Positions 23,146 through 32,875 of a DNA stretch of 61,206 nt are shown in pieces. The notes beneath the pieces were generated by a model, which saw nothing but the letters and a program-made list of their open reading frames with translations, searched no databases and was not told where the DNA came from. Both the position numbers and the translations under genes were made by a program. Within the stretch, counting starts at the first letter, position 1, and every line of letters begins with the position of its first letter. The stretch spans positions 1-61,206 of the forward strand of contig JAPLDP010000032.1 of the NCBI GenBank assembly GCA_026391695.1, read 5' to 3'. The stretch is from Bacteroidota bacterium (GTDB lineage Bacteria; Bacteroidota; Bacteroidia; Bacteroidales; JAGONC01).

Positions 23146-25068
23146 TCACCTGAGTGGCGCCTTGAAAATATTTATTGTGCCTTTAAATTCATCATTACTG
23201 AAATAACCAATACATTTCAACACAAAGTAGTAGGTGCCATCGGAAAGATTTCCACCATCCCATTCCCCGCTGATATAATTATTTTTCTCATAGACCTTCT
23301 TACCCCACCGGTTATAGATGACAATGGAATTGCCTAGGTATTTATCCAGGTCAGTGATGACGAATGTATCATTTATTCCATCGCCATTGGGAGTAAATAT
23401 ATTTGGAATCACAAGCTGAACTTCTTTAACTTCAATGATCTGCGTCAGGGAATCGATGCATCCGTTATTGCCGGTCACCCTGAGTGTGACATCATAGCTA
23501 TCGACAGCAGGAAAAGTTTGAACGGGGTTCTCAAGGATGGATGTCAAGTCTTTACCGAAAGTCCAGTACCATGTGCTGGCATCGGTGGTTTTACTGGTGA
23601 ATGTGACAACAGGATTCTGGAAATATACCTCTTCGGGAAGATAGGTAAATTCAACCTGGGGTAACGGTTTGGCATCCACCTGAAAGTCCTTTTCTATTTT
23701 ACATCGTACGGTGTCGGTCACCGTAATTGAATAATCCACACTATCAGTAAGTCCCAGTGCCAGCGTGTCGCCCTGAAGATAAAGGATCATCTTATCCCAC
23801 TCAATAAGATAGGGAGCTGTACCTCCACTCACGTGAGCCAGCATGGTGGCTTTTTTCTCACCCGGACACCCCATGTCAATCTGTTCAAGATCAAGTTTTA
23901 ACTCCGGATTAACTGTCACAGTGATGCTGTCGACGCAATAATTTAAACTGTCGGTAACATAAGCATAATAGGTGGTAGATGTTTTGGGAGCCTCGGCTAT
24001 GGCCGGCATGGTATCACCTGTGCTCCAGCTATAATAATAATTAAAAACAGATCCTGTCCGGTACAAAGCCTGTATCTCACTGGTATCCAACGGGCAGGTA
24101 TAAATGCTGATATCATCCAGGCGTCCGACAAAATAGGAAAATTCTTTCTGGATGCTATCGCTGCGGCCAAAATAGATCAGGTTCTTCACCGGATTCAGAA
24201 TCGGATTATCCCACGACTGGGCCTGCCTCACACCGTCAATCCATATCTCATTGGGTGCAGCACTGGTATCATAGACCACATACAGATGATGCCACTCAGC
24301 GAATTCAGGCTTGGTAACCGTTTCAAACTGAAAATTATTTGGTGATCCATCGCCTTCATAATGGTCCACACTTATCCGTCCCACCTTGTCACCATTAATG
24401 AAATCGGGATATAAACCTAATATTGAAGTGCGCAATTGTCCATTGCTGTAATCAAAAATTGTAGGGAACATGTTCTCAGGGTACCAGTTGCTTGTGTCAG
24501 GTGCACGGAACCAGAGTGCAAAAGCTAGGCTACCGGTGCGCAAACCGATGGATCCTATCATATAGCTGTCGACCCCGTTAAAGCTAAAAGCACTGTTGGG
24601 ATGGCCGAACCTGTCGGTGACAAGCACGGCACCAAAAGGATATAAATGGTAACCATTCCCGCTCTCGTCATTTGAGTTTCCATTGAATGGATAATAGGCT
24701 ATCAGGCAATCAGGCAATTTCTGCTTTACATTAAGAGTAATGGAATCACCATAGCAGATCAGGGTATCATTCTGGATGATCCTACCGCTAATGAGATTGA
24801 TATATACGGAATCATTGACGACGCTCCCAGCACTGTCAAATGTCACCTTATATGTGTCTGTTTCAAACACCCAAATTCCACTTGTAGTATCACCAGTATT
24901 CCAGGAATAGGAGACATAACCGGTGTCTGCATACACAAACACACTGTCGGTCGTACAGAACATTGCCGTATCGACGGAGTAAATATTAACCGTATCAATA
25001 AGGGGAGTCTGACCTTGCGTTAATATATAACCAGTAAGCAAAATAAACAGTAGATATACTTTCTTCAT
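23146..25068 (-). CDS. Secreted LamG/PKD protein with T9SS type B sorting domain
   Basis: A 640-residue secreted protein. Seen: signal peptide MKKVYLLFILLTGYILTQGQ; Ig-like/PKD-like stretches (SYSWNTGDTTSG...); a concanavalin-type LamG domain (CLIAYYPFNGNSNDESGNGYHL ... GRLDDISIYTCPLDTSEIQALY); a PKD repeat (VTFTSKTTDASTWYWTFGKD); and the C-terminal 'gliding motility' domain IPNIFTPNGDGINDTF ... IYNRWGKKVYE ... GTINIF, the type B signal for T9SS export. A carbohydrate-binding or adhesive role at the cell surface is likely. ATG 25068 is used because it opens the signal peptide. Confidence 0.85.
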   Translation of the reverse strand: MKKVYLLFILLTGYILTQGQTPLIDTVNIYSVDTAMFCTTDSVFVYADTGYVSYSWNTGDTTSGIWVFETDTYKVTFDSAGSVVNDSVYINLISGRIIQNDTLICYGDSITLNVKQKLPDCLIAYYPFNGNSNDESGNGYHLYPFGAVLVTDRFGHPNSAFSFNGVDSYMIGSIGLRTGSLAFALWFRAPDTSNWYPENMFPTIFDYSNGQLRTSILGLYPDFINGDKVGRISVDHYEGDGSPNNFQFETVTKPEFAEWHHLYVVYDTSAAPNEIWIDGVRQAQSWDNPILNPVKNLIYFGRSDSIQKEFSYFVGRLDDISIYTCPLDTSEIQALYRTGSVFNYYYSWSTGDTMPAIAEAPKTSTTYYAYVTDSLNYCVDSITVTVNPELKLDLEQIDMGCPGEKKATMLAHVSGGTAPYLIEWDKMILYLQGDTLALGLTDSVDYSITVTDTVRCKIEKDFQVDAKPLPQVEFTYLPEEVYFQNPVVTFTSKTTDASTWYWTFGKDLTSILENPVQTFPAVDSYDVTLRVTGNNGCIDSLTQIIEVKEVQLVIPNIFTPNGDGINDTFVITDLDKYLGNSIVIYNRWGKKVYEKNNYISGEWDGGNLSDGTYYFVLKCIGYFSNDEFKGTINIFKAPLR

Positions 25069-25089
25069 GGGAATGACATCATTGAAAAG

Positions 25090-25097
25090 CAAAAATA
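25090..25097 (-). promoter_or_regulatory. -7 box for the T9SS type B gene
   Basis: TATTTTTG on the minus strand, 21 nt before ATG 25068, fits TAnnTTTG. No good -33 box seen. Confidence 0.45.
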
Positions 25098-25404
25098 GTC
25101 ATTAATTGGAAATTCACCAGAAATCCACAGAAATTCAACAGACAGATAACGGCAAAAACCGCAATTTGTTATACATCTGTGAGTACAACTGTTTGCTTCC
25201 TGAGCCTGAATCTCAATAAATTTTATACAGATAATCATCCGCAGGATTAGTATCAAGAGATATTTGCCTCATATTCATGCCATTATGACATATTATCCAA
25301 TTATTATGCTGACAAAAATTCCGTTTCTCAAAGATAAAATCCTGTGGCAAATGTTTTGATGTCTGCCAACTCCGTCAAGGTATTAATGACAAAGGAGAAT
25401 TCAT
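25098..25404. other. Divergent intergenic region before clpB
   Basis: About 300 bp without a gene. I see no HrcA/CIRCE-type element (TTAGCACTC) and no TAnnTTTG box for clpB. The clpB start is preceded by AAAGGAGAATTCAT, a strong ribosome site. Confidence 0.5.
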
Positions 25405-27993
25405 ATGAACTACAATAATTTCACGATAAAATCGCAGGAAGCCATTCAGAAAGCCCAGGAAATTGCCCAAGCCTACCAGCAGCAGGCGATAGAAACCGCA
25501 CATATTTTAAAGGCCATGCTGGCTGTTGATGACACTGTACTGCCGTTCCTGCTGAAGAAGATGGATGTCGACTTACCCATGATGGCACAGTCTCTGGAAA
25601 AAACCATTACCACTTTTCCGAAGGTGGCCGGCGGCGAGCAATATCTATCAGGTGATGCTTCCAAAGCACTCCAGAAATCGGGTAGCTACCTTAAAGAATT
25701 CGGTGACGAATTCATAACGCTCGAGCATTTATTACTGGGGATACTGGCAGGTCACGACACCGCAGCCCGCCTGCTTAAAGATTCCGGTGTGAATGAAAAA
25801 GACCTGTTAAAGGCTATCCGGGAACTGCGAAAAGGGTCGGCAGTTAAAAGCCAGACAGCGGAGGAGACCTATAATGCGCTGAATAAATATGCACGTAATC
25901 TGAATGAAATGGCGCGTTCCGGTAAACTTGACCCAGTTATTGGAAGAGATGAGGAGATTAGGCGGATACTCCAGATCTTATCGCGAAGGACAAAAAACAA
26001 TCCAATTCTCATCGGGGAGCCCGGAGTTGGTAAAACTGCCATCGCTGAAGGTCTTGCCCACAGGATCATCAATGGCGATGTACCTGATAACCTCACATCC
26101 AAGCAGATCTATTCACTCGATATGGCCGCACTGATCGCCGGTGCTAAATATAAAGGTGAGTTTGAGGAACGGTTGAAAAGCGTCGTAAATGAAATCATAC
26201 AATCCGACGGCGATATTGTTTTATTCATTGATGAAATACACACACTGGTTGGTGCCGGTGCCGGTGAAGGCGCCATGGACGCTGCCAATATCCTTAAACC
26301 TGCTCTGGCGAAAGGTGAGTTAAGGGCCATTGGTGCCACAACTCTCAAGGAATATCAAAAGTATTTTGAAAAAGATAAGGCTCTCGAACGGCGATTCCAG
26401 ATCGTCATGGTTAATGAACCGGATACCATGGCTTCGATCTCCATACTCAGGGGATTGAAAGAGAGATATGAAACGCACCACCATGTCCGTATCAAGGATG
26501 AAGCCATTATTGCTGCTGTCGAATTGTCGCAGCGCTATATAACTGACCGGTTCCTACCGGATAAAGCCATCGACCTCATCGATGAAGCGGCGGCAAAATT
26601 AAGGCTTGAGATCAATTCAGTTCCTGAATCCATAGATGAAATTGAGAGGAAGATCACCCAGCTTGAAATCGAACGTGAAGCGATCAAAAGAGAAAATGAC
26701 CCGGTTAAACTTAAGGATCTCACAGCCGAAATAGCCAATCTCAACGATGAACGCAAACATCTGAGAGCCAAATGGCAATCGGAAAAAGAAGTGGTGGAAA
26801 ACATACAGCAGTGTAAAAATGCGATTGAAAATTATAGATATGAAGCTGAGCGGGCTGAACGCGATGGCGATTATGGCCAGGTTGCCGAATTGAGGTATGG
26901 TAAGATAAAACAGGCAGAACTTGAGCTAGAAAACTTCAAGAAAACGCTCAATGAGATGCAGGTCGATTCTGCACTGATTAATGAAGAGGTTGGCGCCGAG
27001 GAAATAGCCGAAATTGTATCACGATGGACAGGAATACCTGTTACCAGAATGTTACAAAGTGAAAAAGAAAAATTGCTGAATCTTGAGAATGAGCTGCACA
27101 AACGCGTTGTCGGGCAGGATGAAGCTATAAGTGCCATTTCCGATGCCATCCGCCGCAGCCGTGCCGGCTTACAGGATGCCAAAAGGCCCATAGGCTCCTT
27201 CATTTTCCTCGGCACTACGGGTGTCGGAAAAACTGAACTGGCTAAAGCTTTGGCAGAATTCCTATTTAATGATGAAAACTCCATGGTCCGCATGGATATG
27301 TCGGAGTATCAGGAACGCCATACCGTGTCACGTCTGATCGGCGCTCCGCCAGGTTATATCGGCTATGAAGAAGGTGGTCAGTTAACCGAAAAGATCAGAC
27401 GGAAACCCTATTCCGTCGTTCTGCTGGATGAAATTGAAAAGGCTCATCCCGATGTCTTTAATATCCTTCTCCAGGTTCTCGATGAAGGACGACTCACCGA
27501 TAACAAAGGACGGACAGCGGATTTCAAGAATACGGTCATCATTATGACGTCGAATATCGGATCGCAACTGATACAGGAAAATCTCCAAAGAATGAACGAT
27601 ACAAACAAGGAGGACCTTATCAGAGAAATCCGTCAAAATGTATTTGACCTCCTCAGACGCTCGATAAGGCCTGAATTCCTGAACAGAATCGACGAAATAA
27701 TCATGTTCAATCCCTTGAACCGAAATGAGATACGACAGATAGTCGTCCTGCAACTGGAGGCTGTGATTCACATGCTTGCAAAAAATGATATCGGATTAAG
27801 GGTCACCAATAAAGCTGTGGATCTCATAGCAGAAAATGGTTACGATCCGCAATACGGCGCCAGACCGCTGAAACGTCTGATCCAGCGCGAGATACTTAAT
27901 GAGCTTTCGAGGATGATACTGTCAGGAAAAGTGAATAAAGAAAAGGAAATCGTTGTTGATATTAAGGACAATAAGCTAATATTCAGTAATTAA
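25405..27993 (+). CDS. clpB: Disaggregase ClpB
   Basis: An 862-residue AAA+ chaperone that pulls apart protein aggregates with DnaK. Seen: N-terminal Clp repeats (NNFTIKSQEAIQKAQEIA); first ATPase with GEPGVGKTAIAE near residue 203; the coiled-coil middle domain (ESIDEIERKITQLEIERE ... WQSEKEVVENIQQ) around 410-525; second ATPase with GTTGVGKTELAKALAE near 603; and the sensor 2 motif GARPLKRLIQ near the end. It lacks the ClpP-binding loop, as expected for ClpB. Full family length. Confidence 0.96.
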   Translation: MNYNNFTIKSQEAIQKAQEIAQAYQQQAIETAHILKAMLAVDDTVLPFLLKKMDVDLPMMAQSLEKTITTFPKVAGGEQYLSGDASKALQKSGSYLKEFGDEFITLEHLLLGILAGHDTAARLLKDSGVNEKDLLKAIRELRKGSAVKSQTAEETYNALNKYARNLNEMARSGKLDPVIGRDEEIRRILQILSRRTKNNPILIGEPGVGKTAIAEGLAHRIINGDVPDNLTSKQIYSLDMAALIAGAKYKGEFEERLKSVVNEIIQSDGDIVLFIDEIHTLVGAGAGEGAMDAANILKPALAKGELRAIGATTLKEYQKYFEKDKALERRFQIVMVNEPDTMASISILRGLKERYETHHHVRIKDEAIIAAVELSQRYITDRFLPDKAIDLIDEAAAKLRLEINSVPESIDEIERKITQLEIEREAIKRENDPVKLKDLTAEIANLNDERKHLRAKWQSEKEVVENIQQCKNAIENYRYEAERAERDGDYGQVAELRYGKIKQAELELENFKKTLNEMQVDSALINEEVGAEEIAEIVSRWTGIPVTRMLQSEKEKLLNLENELHKRVVGQDEAISAISDAIRRSRAGLQDAKRPIGSFIFLGTTGVGKTELAKALAEFLFNDENSMVRMDMSEYQERHTVSRLIGAPPGYIGYEEGGQLTEKIRRKPYSVVLLDEIEKAHPDVFNILLQVLDEGRLTDNKGRTADFKNTVIIMTSNIGSQLIQENLQRMNDTNKEDLIREIRQNVFDLLRRSIRPEFLNRIDEIIMFNPLNRNEIRQIVVLQLEAVIHMLAKNDIGLRVTNKAVDLIAENGYDPQYGARPLKRLIQREILNELSRMILSGKVNKEKEIVVDIKDNKLIFSN

Positions 27994-28058
27994 TAAGTAA
28001 CAATTCATTATCGGTCAGTGAGCAGGATTTGAGGTAAGATTTAATTTCAATCCAAACC

Positions 28059-28086
28059 TTGATTATTGCAATTTTCTATAATTTTG
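28059..28086 (+). promoter_or_regulatory. Promoter of the outer membrane barrel gene
   Basis: TTG at 28059-28061, a 17-nt gap, then TAATTTTG at 28079-28086, 27 nt before ATG 28114. A good Bacteroidota promoter. Confidence 0.6.
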
Positions 28087-28113
28087 GACGTCTTAACAAT
28101 AAATCTTCTACTT

Positions 28114-28656
28114 ATGAAACAAATCATTTTGACCATTACAGGATGTATCATCCTGAGCTTGGCTTTCGCCCAAGGGCCTTCATCCGGGAAAATCCGTATC
28201 GGAGGCGGCCTCGCCTATGGTAGTGAGATTAAAAACCTGGGATTAAATATCCTTGGAACATACGATATAACCGATAACATCCGGGTAGCTCCAAATCTGA
28301 CTATTTTTATGCCCCACAAAGATGAATTCATCGGATGGACCTATAAACTCGGTCTATGGGAGCTGAACCTCGATGCTCATTATATTATTCCTGTCAATAA
28401 CGACATGTTCGACGTATATCCGCTGGCTGGTATCAACATTGCTTTTCTGACATCCAAAGGCGAGGTTACGGATCCTACATTGCAGGGAAATCCAGTGTAT
28501 GAATTTTCCACTTCCGATGTCAAATTCGGCCTTAACCTCGGTGTTGGCGGAGAATACCCGATATCTGAACAGCTGGGTGTATTCCTTGAACTGAGATATG
28601 CCATCAGTGATTTTGACCAATTTGTCGTAAAGACCGGAGTGGCTTACCGTTTATAA
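28114..28656 (+). CDS. Outer membrane beta-barrel protein
   Basis: A 180-residue protein with signal peptide MKQIILTITGCIILSLAFAQ and then alternating strands typical of a small barrel (GGGLAYGSEIKNLGLNILGTYDITDNIRVAPNLT... FLELRYAISDFDQFVVKTGVAYRL), ending in a C-terminal strand with aromatic residue. ATG 28114 is chosen over TTG 28066 because it opens the signal peptide and follows the promoter. Function within the barrel group is unknown. The next gene overlaps its stop by 1 nt. Confidence 0.78.
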   Translation: MKQIILTITGCIILSLAFAQGPSSGKIRIGGGLAYGSEIKNLGLNILGTYDITDNIRVAPNLTIFMPHKDEFIGWTYKLGLWELNLDAHYIIPVNNDMFDVYPLAGINIAFLTSKGEVTDPTLQGNPVYEFSTSDVKFGLNLGVGGEYPISEQLGVFLELRYAISDFDQFVVKTGVAYRL

Positions 28657-29129
28657 TGACTTACAGTATGAAATTAATAACACGGATTTTTTTTATCATC
28701 ATTTCATTGTCCTTTTTTTTAGCCTGCTCGAACCGTGCAGATATTCAGAAAGAGACTGAAACCCTGCTGCAGGCCGACAGAGACTTCTCCAACGTTTCAA
28801 GGGAGAAGGGGATGAAAGCATCTTTCCTTGAGCATATTTCGGACGACTGCGTCCTGCTGCGTGCACAGCAAAAACCCATTGAAGGTCGAACAGCCATTGA
28901 GGCCACTTTCGCCAGGTTTTCAGATGAAAATTCTATATTGACATGGGAGCCGCTGAAAGCAGTTGTCTCAGAATCGGGAGATCTCGGTTACACCTATGGT
29001 ATCTGGGAATCAAAACTCAAAGATACAACAGGTCTTGTTTTCAAGGGTACCTATCTGTCAATCTGGAAGAAAAATGCCGATGGAAAATGGAAAGTCGTCC
29101 TGGATACAGGCAATCCTGGAATTAAATGA
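28656..29129 (+). CDS. Lipoprotein with DUF4440/NTF2-like fold
   Basis: A 157-residue lipoprotein: hydrophobic segment then lipobox LSFFLACS, Cys near residue 24. The mature part resembles DUF4440/SnoaL-like NTF2 folds (LLQADRDFSNVSREKGMKASFLEHISDD ... GDLGYTYGIWE ... WKVVLDTGNP). Many such proteins are catalytically undefined. Starts at ATG overlapping the preceding stop (TAATG), though ATG 28668 would also give a good signal peptide. Confidence 0.78.
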   Translation: MTYSMKLITRIFFIIISLSFFLACSNRADIQKETETLLQADRDFSNVSREKGMKASFLEHISDDCVLLRAQQKPIEGRTAIEATFARFSDENSILTWEPLKAVVSESGDLGYTYGIWESKLKDTTGLVFKGTYLSIWKKNADGKWKVVLDTGNPGIK

Positions 29130-29153
29130 TGACCGGAAAGGTAATTTTTTAGC

Positions 29154-29798
29154 ATGTCCGATAAACCCAAGGCACTGATATGGGACTGGAATGGCACCCT
29201 GCTCGACGACACCGACATTTGTGTGGAGGCCATGAATCAAATCCTCACAGAACGTCATATGGGCAGTATCACAAGACAATATTACCGGGAGGTTTTTACA
29301 TTTCCTGTCCAGGATTACTATCGTATGCTTGGCTTTGACTTTGAAAAAGATGCATGGGATAAAGTGGCCATTGAGTTCATCGATATATATCTTCAAAAAC
29401 TTGTATCCTGCTCATTACATCACAATGCCTTGGATATCGTCAGACACTTCCATACAAAAAATTATTTGCAGGTTGTCCTTTCCGCGATGGAGCAAAATGC
29501 CCTCCGGGATTCCATTGCGAAAAGAGGTCTGTTACCTTATTTCGACATCGTTGCAGGCATCAGCAACCATTATGCAGCAGGTAAGATCGATATAGCCAGA
29601 AATCTGATGAATACAATAAAAACAGTGCCTCAGGAGATATGTCTTATTGGAGATTCGATACATGATCACGAAGTGGCTTTGGCCTTAAATTGCAGATGCA
29701 TTCTGATCGCCAACGGGCACCAGACGTATGAACGACTGATAAAAACCGGCAGAGTGGTATTACAAGAACTTATGGATATAAAAGATATTATCAGATAG
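29154..29798 (+). CDS. HAD-family hydrolase, phosphoglycolate phosphatase-like
   Basis: A 214-residue haloacid dehalogenase-like phosphatase. Seen: motif I IWDWNGTLLDDTD near residue 9 (nucleophile Asp; the second acidic position is Asn, which is seen in this subgroup), motif II VVLSAMEQ near 107, and motif IV CLIGDSIHDHEVALAL near 163. The cap is helical. Substrate unknown; phosphoglycolate or another small phosphate ester is plausible. Confidence 0.85.
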   Translation: MSDKPKALIWDWNGTLLDDTDICVEAMNQILTERHMGSITRQYYREVFTFPVQDYYRMLGFDFEKDAWDKVAIEFIDIYLQKLVSCSLHHNALDIVRHFHTKNYLQVVLSAMEQNALRDSIAKRGLLPYFDIVAGISNHYAAGKIDIARNLMNTIKTVPQEICLIGDSIHDHEVALALNCRCILIANGHQTYERLIKTGRVVLQELMDIKDIIR

Positions 29799-29850
29799 GA
29801 TGATCTTATCGCCTCACGAATGAAAAAAATTCCGAAGTGTGATGAACCAT

Positions 29851-30567
29851 TCATTCCTCTGTTTCGATGTAGATCACCTCACTAGTTAGAAATCCGCCCT
29901 TGTATATTCTTTTCTTTTGTAAGGAACCGTTTTCAATATAATAAGACCATTCTCCCTCACGGTCATCATTCAGGTACTTGCCGGAAAGAAGTACCTGTTT
30001 GTTTGGATAGAACATGATAAAAAGTCCGTCCTTTTTATCGGCGGCATAATTCCCTTCCAGTTTCTTCTCACCTTCAGGATAATATTGTCGCCATGGACCC
30101 TGCCTCAGGTCATTGTCATAGGAGATTTCTTCGGAAACGGTGTCATTGGGGTAAAAAGTTTTCCAGACACCTGATCGCATGCCATTCCGGTAAAATTCCT
30201 CCGACACCAGGGTACCAGCCTCATTGTAATAGAGCCAAGTGCTGTCTTTATGATTTCCGCTGTAATTACCCTGGCCCATCTTTATACCATTGGGATGATA
30301 CATCTCCGACCGGCGGAAATCATTATCCAGGTAGTACATCAGCGCTTTTAACCGGCCATTGCCGTAATAATACTTGAATTCCCCGACAGGCTTGTCATCC
30401 TTGAAAAAACCTTCATACTTCAGGGTATCCTTTTCATACTTCCTCCAATAGCCCTGCTTTTTGCCATTCTGATCCGTCCGGTTTAATGTATCGACGGATT
30501 GTGCTTTTAAGGTGACACATAACCCGGATATAAGTAAAATGATCGGAAAAATCATCCTATTAATCAT
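29851..30567 (-). CDS. Secreted MORN/YwqK-repeat protein
   Basis: A 238-residue protein with signal peptide MINRMIFPIILLISGLCVTLKAQ and about eight MORN-like repeats (YRNGMRSGVWKTFYPND, YYPEGEKKLEGNY...). Databases often label this family 'YwqK toxin-antitoxin antitoxin', but a secreted repeat protein with no adjacent toxin gives no support for that. Cell envelope role likely; function unknown. Confidence 0.8.
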   Translation of the reverse strand: MINRMIFPIILLISGLCVTLKAQSVDTLNRTDQNGKKQGYWRKYEKDTLKYEGFFKDDKPVGEFKYYYGNGRLKALMYYLDNDFRRSEMYHPNGIKMGQGNYSGNHKDSTWLYYNEAGTLVSEEFYRNGMRSGVWKTFYPNDTVSEEISYDNDLRQGPWRQYYPEGEKKLEGNYAADKKDGLFIMFYPNKQVLLSGKYLNDDREGEWSYYIENGSLQKKRIYKGGFLTSEVIYIETEE

Positions 30568-30646
30568 AGTATTCTCTTTAGCCGATTTAACAATATCACT
30601 AAACGAAAAGATAAGGGCTTTAATTATTCTAATATTATTTTTGGAC

Positions 30647-30654
30647 TAAATTTG
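30647..30654 (+). promoter_or_regulatory. -7 box of the recR promoter
   Basis: TAAATTTG fits TAnnTTTG exactly and ends 44 nt before the recR ATG at 30699. Confidence 0.45.
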
Positions 30655-30698
30655 CAACGGCAAAGGTAAATAAAGTTATATAAACAGTTTGTTTTTGT

Positions 30699-31316
30699 AT
30701 GACCCTGTCGTCTAAACTTCTGGAAGAGGCTGTCAATGCTTTGGCAAAGCTGCCCGGTATTGGAAGAAAAACGGCTTTGCGGCTGGCTTTATTTCTTCTT
30801 AATGAAGAAAAAAAAGATGTGGAAGCCTTTACGACGGCTATTTCTAAGATGCGGGAAGAAATCTTGCATTGCAAAATATGTCATAACATTTCCGACAATG
30901 ATATCTGCCAGATATGTTCGAGTCCCAAACGCAATAAGACCCAGTTATGCGTGGTTATGGACACACGGGATGTAATGGCTATTGAGAATACTTCACAATA
31001 CAATGGTGTTTACCATGTTCTGGGAGGCATCATATCTCCTATTGAGGGGATAGGTCCCCATGATCTGACCATTGATGACCTTGAGATGAAGGTGACCGCG
31101 GATCCTGTTGAGGAGATCATCCTTGCGCTACCGACCACCATTGAAGGCGACACCACCTGCTTTTACATTTATAAACGCTTAAAAGAGCATGACGTAAAAA
31201 TTTCGACCATTGCACGTGGTATTGCAGTCGGCGATGAGTTGGAATATGCTGATGAAGTGACACTGGGACGCTCAATCCTCAATCGCACGCCTTATATAAA
31301 TATATTGATGAAATGA
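30699..31316 (+). CDS. recR: Recombination mediator RecR
   Basis: A 205-residue RecFOR pathway protein that helps load RecA at gaps. Seen: helix-hairpin-helix ALAKLPGIGRKTALRLALFLL near residue 12, zinc site CKICHNISDNDICQIC near 57, and Toprim motif LCVVMDTRDVMAIENT near 83. Standard family length. Confidence 0.95.
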   Translation: MTLSSKLLEEAVNALAKLPGIGRKTALRLALFLLNEEKKDVEAFTTAISKMREEILHCKICHNISDNDICQICSSPKRNKTQLCVVMDTRDVMAIENTSQYNGVYHVLGGIISPIEGIGPHDLTIDDLEMKVTADPVEEIILALPTTIEGDTTCFYIYKRLKEHDVKISTIARGIAVGDELEYADEVTLGRSILNRTPYINILMK

Positions 31317-31326
31317 CCTGCCATTG

Positions 31327-31572
31327 CTATTTTTGATCCTTGGCCGGCCCGGCTTCCCTGAATAAATCGAGCTGTTTCTCCGTCACAAAATAGTGCTCCG
31401 GAACTTCCAGTGCAAAGTTATCGAGGTATTTCTGTATGTTTTTCTTAATCAGTTTTATTGGCGTTGTGCCACGTGCCTTACAATAATTCATTAACGACCT
31501 CTTTTGCCTGGCAGAAACTTTAAATTGTACCGTCTTAAACCGGACAATCTTTCTTTTCTTCTTTTTTCGCAT
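31327..31572 (-). CDS. Small basic protein, ribbon-helix-helix-like
   Basis: An 81-residue basic protein from ATG 31572 (MRKKKKRKIVRFKTVQFKV...). The sequence FKTVQFKVSARQKRSLMNYCKARGTTPIKLIKKNIQKYL has a beta strand followed by two helices, as in ribbon-helix-helix DNA-binding proteins. The longer frame from 31653 would overlap the TlpA-like gene's end. It looks like a Bacteroidota conserved hypothetical; function unknown. Confidence 0.65.
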   Translation of the reverse strand: MRKKKKRKIVRFKTVQFKVSARQKRSLMNYCKARGTTPIKLIKKNIQKYLDNFALEVPEHYFVTEKQLDLFREAGPAKDQK

Positions 31573-31642
31573 TACAGGTATAATTGTGAATTTATTTTGT
31601 TTATGATTGGCTAACTTAGCGAATATTTTCCAAATGACTTTT

Positions 31643-32770
31643 TCAATATCCAAAGATTTCCTGAAGCTTGGCTGCCAGGTCCGATCCTCTCAAAGCAGTC
31701 GTAATGATTTTACCTTCGCGGTCGATCAATACGGAAAATGGAATAGCTCTCACGGCATATGCTTTGGCGGCCACAGAGTTAAAACGTTTCAGGTCGCTGA
31801 CCTGGGTCCATGTCAGGCTGTCTTTTTCAATGGCTTTTATCCAACCACTACGTTCGCTGTCAAGCGAAACACCATATACCTCAAAACCTGCGTCGTGATA
31901 TTTACGATATATATTCACGACATTAGGATTTTCCCTGCGGCATGGTCCACACCATGAGGCCCAGAAATCAATAAGCACAATGTGCCCGCGAAGTGACGAC
32001 AGGCTGATGATCTTTCCATCCGGATCCGGAAGATTGATGTCCTGTGCAAGCATCCCCGGCTGTATATTCTTTTGAGCGGTTACCGAATAATTAAGCTCGA
32101 CAACAAAAGGATTATCAGGATATAAAGCATACAAGGCATCGTTGACTTTAATGAAGGTAGAAAGGTTCTCCTTTATATCAAGTCTGTTGAGATAATACAG
32201 GTTGGCAGGCGATTGTGGATTTGTTTCAGCAAACTGCCTTATATAGGTCTTTCTTTCCCCATCAAGTTTCTTCAACTCGTTATCCATCATGATCAGCGTT
32301 GCACTATCCTTTCCTTCCTGACTCTTCTGCAAGGCTTTAAATGATTTATACAAAGTGTCGATCTCCAGGTCATATTTTTTAACTGCCTGGCTAAGGGAAA
32401 AGAGCAGACTTGTGTTTTGTGAACCGGATATCACAGGATTTTCATAGATACGGTCTGACGTGGAGGTGATCGTCACCTGCTCCCCCGGCAGCAATATCAG
32501 AGCCATATAATTATTTTCGCTAAGCTTGAGCTTTACAAAGTCCAAACCCTTCACATTCAGTGTCAATTTAAATGTACCATCATCCCCCAAAGGGCACGAA
32601 GCAATGATTTGCGGTTTTTTACTATAATCTTCAATGACAATATCAGATAAAGAAGTATCTGCCCGCATACTACCCTGAATCGTCACGGTTTTGTTTTGCG
32701 ATGACAGGGAGCATGCCTGTCCCATCAGAATAGTGATGAAAAGTATGGAGATGATCTGGAGTTGTTTCAT
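31643..32770 (-). CDS. Thiol-disulfide lipoprotein, DUF4369 plus TlpA/thioredoxin domain
   Basis: A 375-residue lipoprotein. Seen: lipobox ILMGQACS (Cys20), a DUF4369 domain (VTIQGSMRADTSLSDIVIEDYSKKPQII...) in the first ~120 residues, a helical linker, then a thioredoxin/AhpC-type domain with the redox motif WASWCGPCRRENP near residue 270. It should reduce or isomerise disulfides in the periplasm. ATG 32770 is chosen because it opens the signal; the longer frame adds an untypical leader that overlaps the -7 box. Confidence 0.88.
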   Translation of the reverse strand: MKQLQIISILFITILMGQACSLSSQNKTVTIQGSMRADTSLSDIVIEDYSKKPQIIASCPLGDDGTFKLTLNVKGLDFVKLKLSENNYMALILLPGEQVTITSTSDRIYENPVISGSQNTSLLFSLSQAVKKYDLEIDTLYKSFKALQKSQEGKDSATLIMMDNELKKLDGERKTYIRQFAETNPQSPANLYYLNRLDIKENLSTFIKVNDALYALYPDNPFVVELNYSVTAQKNIQPGMLAQDINLPDPDGKIISLSSLRGHIVLIDFWASWCGPCRRENPNVVNIYRKYHDAGFEVYGVSLDSERSGWIKAIEKDSLTWTQVSDLKRFNSVAAKAYAVRAIPFSVLIDREGKIITTALRGSDLAAKLQEIFGY

Positions 32771-32795
32771 TATACTTATTTGAGAACATTTGCGG

Positions 32796-32803
32796 CAAAA
32801 ATA
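32796..32803 (-). promoter_or_regulatory. -7 box for the TlpA-like gene
   Basis: TATTTTTG on the minus strand, 25 nt before ATG 32770, fits TAnnTTTG. Confidence 0.5.
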
Positions 32804-32817
32804 CTCCATTTTATTTA

Positions 32818-32875
32818 ATCAATGAGACTCAAATTTTTCAAACACAGTGCTGAAAAATTTGCAAGTCGAATTGAT
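32818..32875 (-). repeat. 58-nt dispersed hairpin, copy B
   Basis: On the minus strand: outer arm ATCAAT, GACT, inner arm CAAATTTTTC, a 12-nt loop AGCACTGTGTTT, then GAAAAATTTG, AGTC and ATTGAT. It matches copy A at 40717-40774 in length and sequence, with paired changes in two stem positions. Confidence 0.75.

Noticed and set aside
23146-25068. Lectin-like LamG protein as a glycoside hydrolase
   Set aside because: No catalytic residues were found; only binding-type and PKD-like domains and a type B sorting signal.
29851-30567. YwqK 'toxin-antitoxin' annotation
   Set aside because: The protein has a signal peptide and MORN repeats and no toxin neighbour, so a TA role is not supported.
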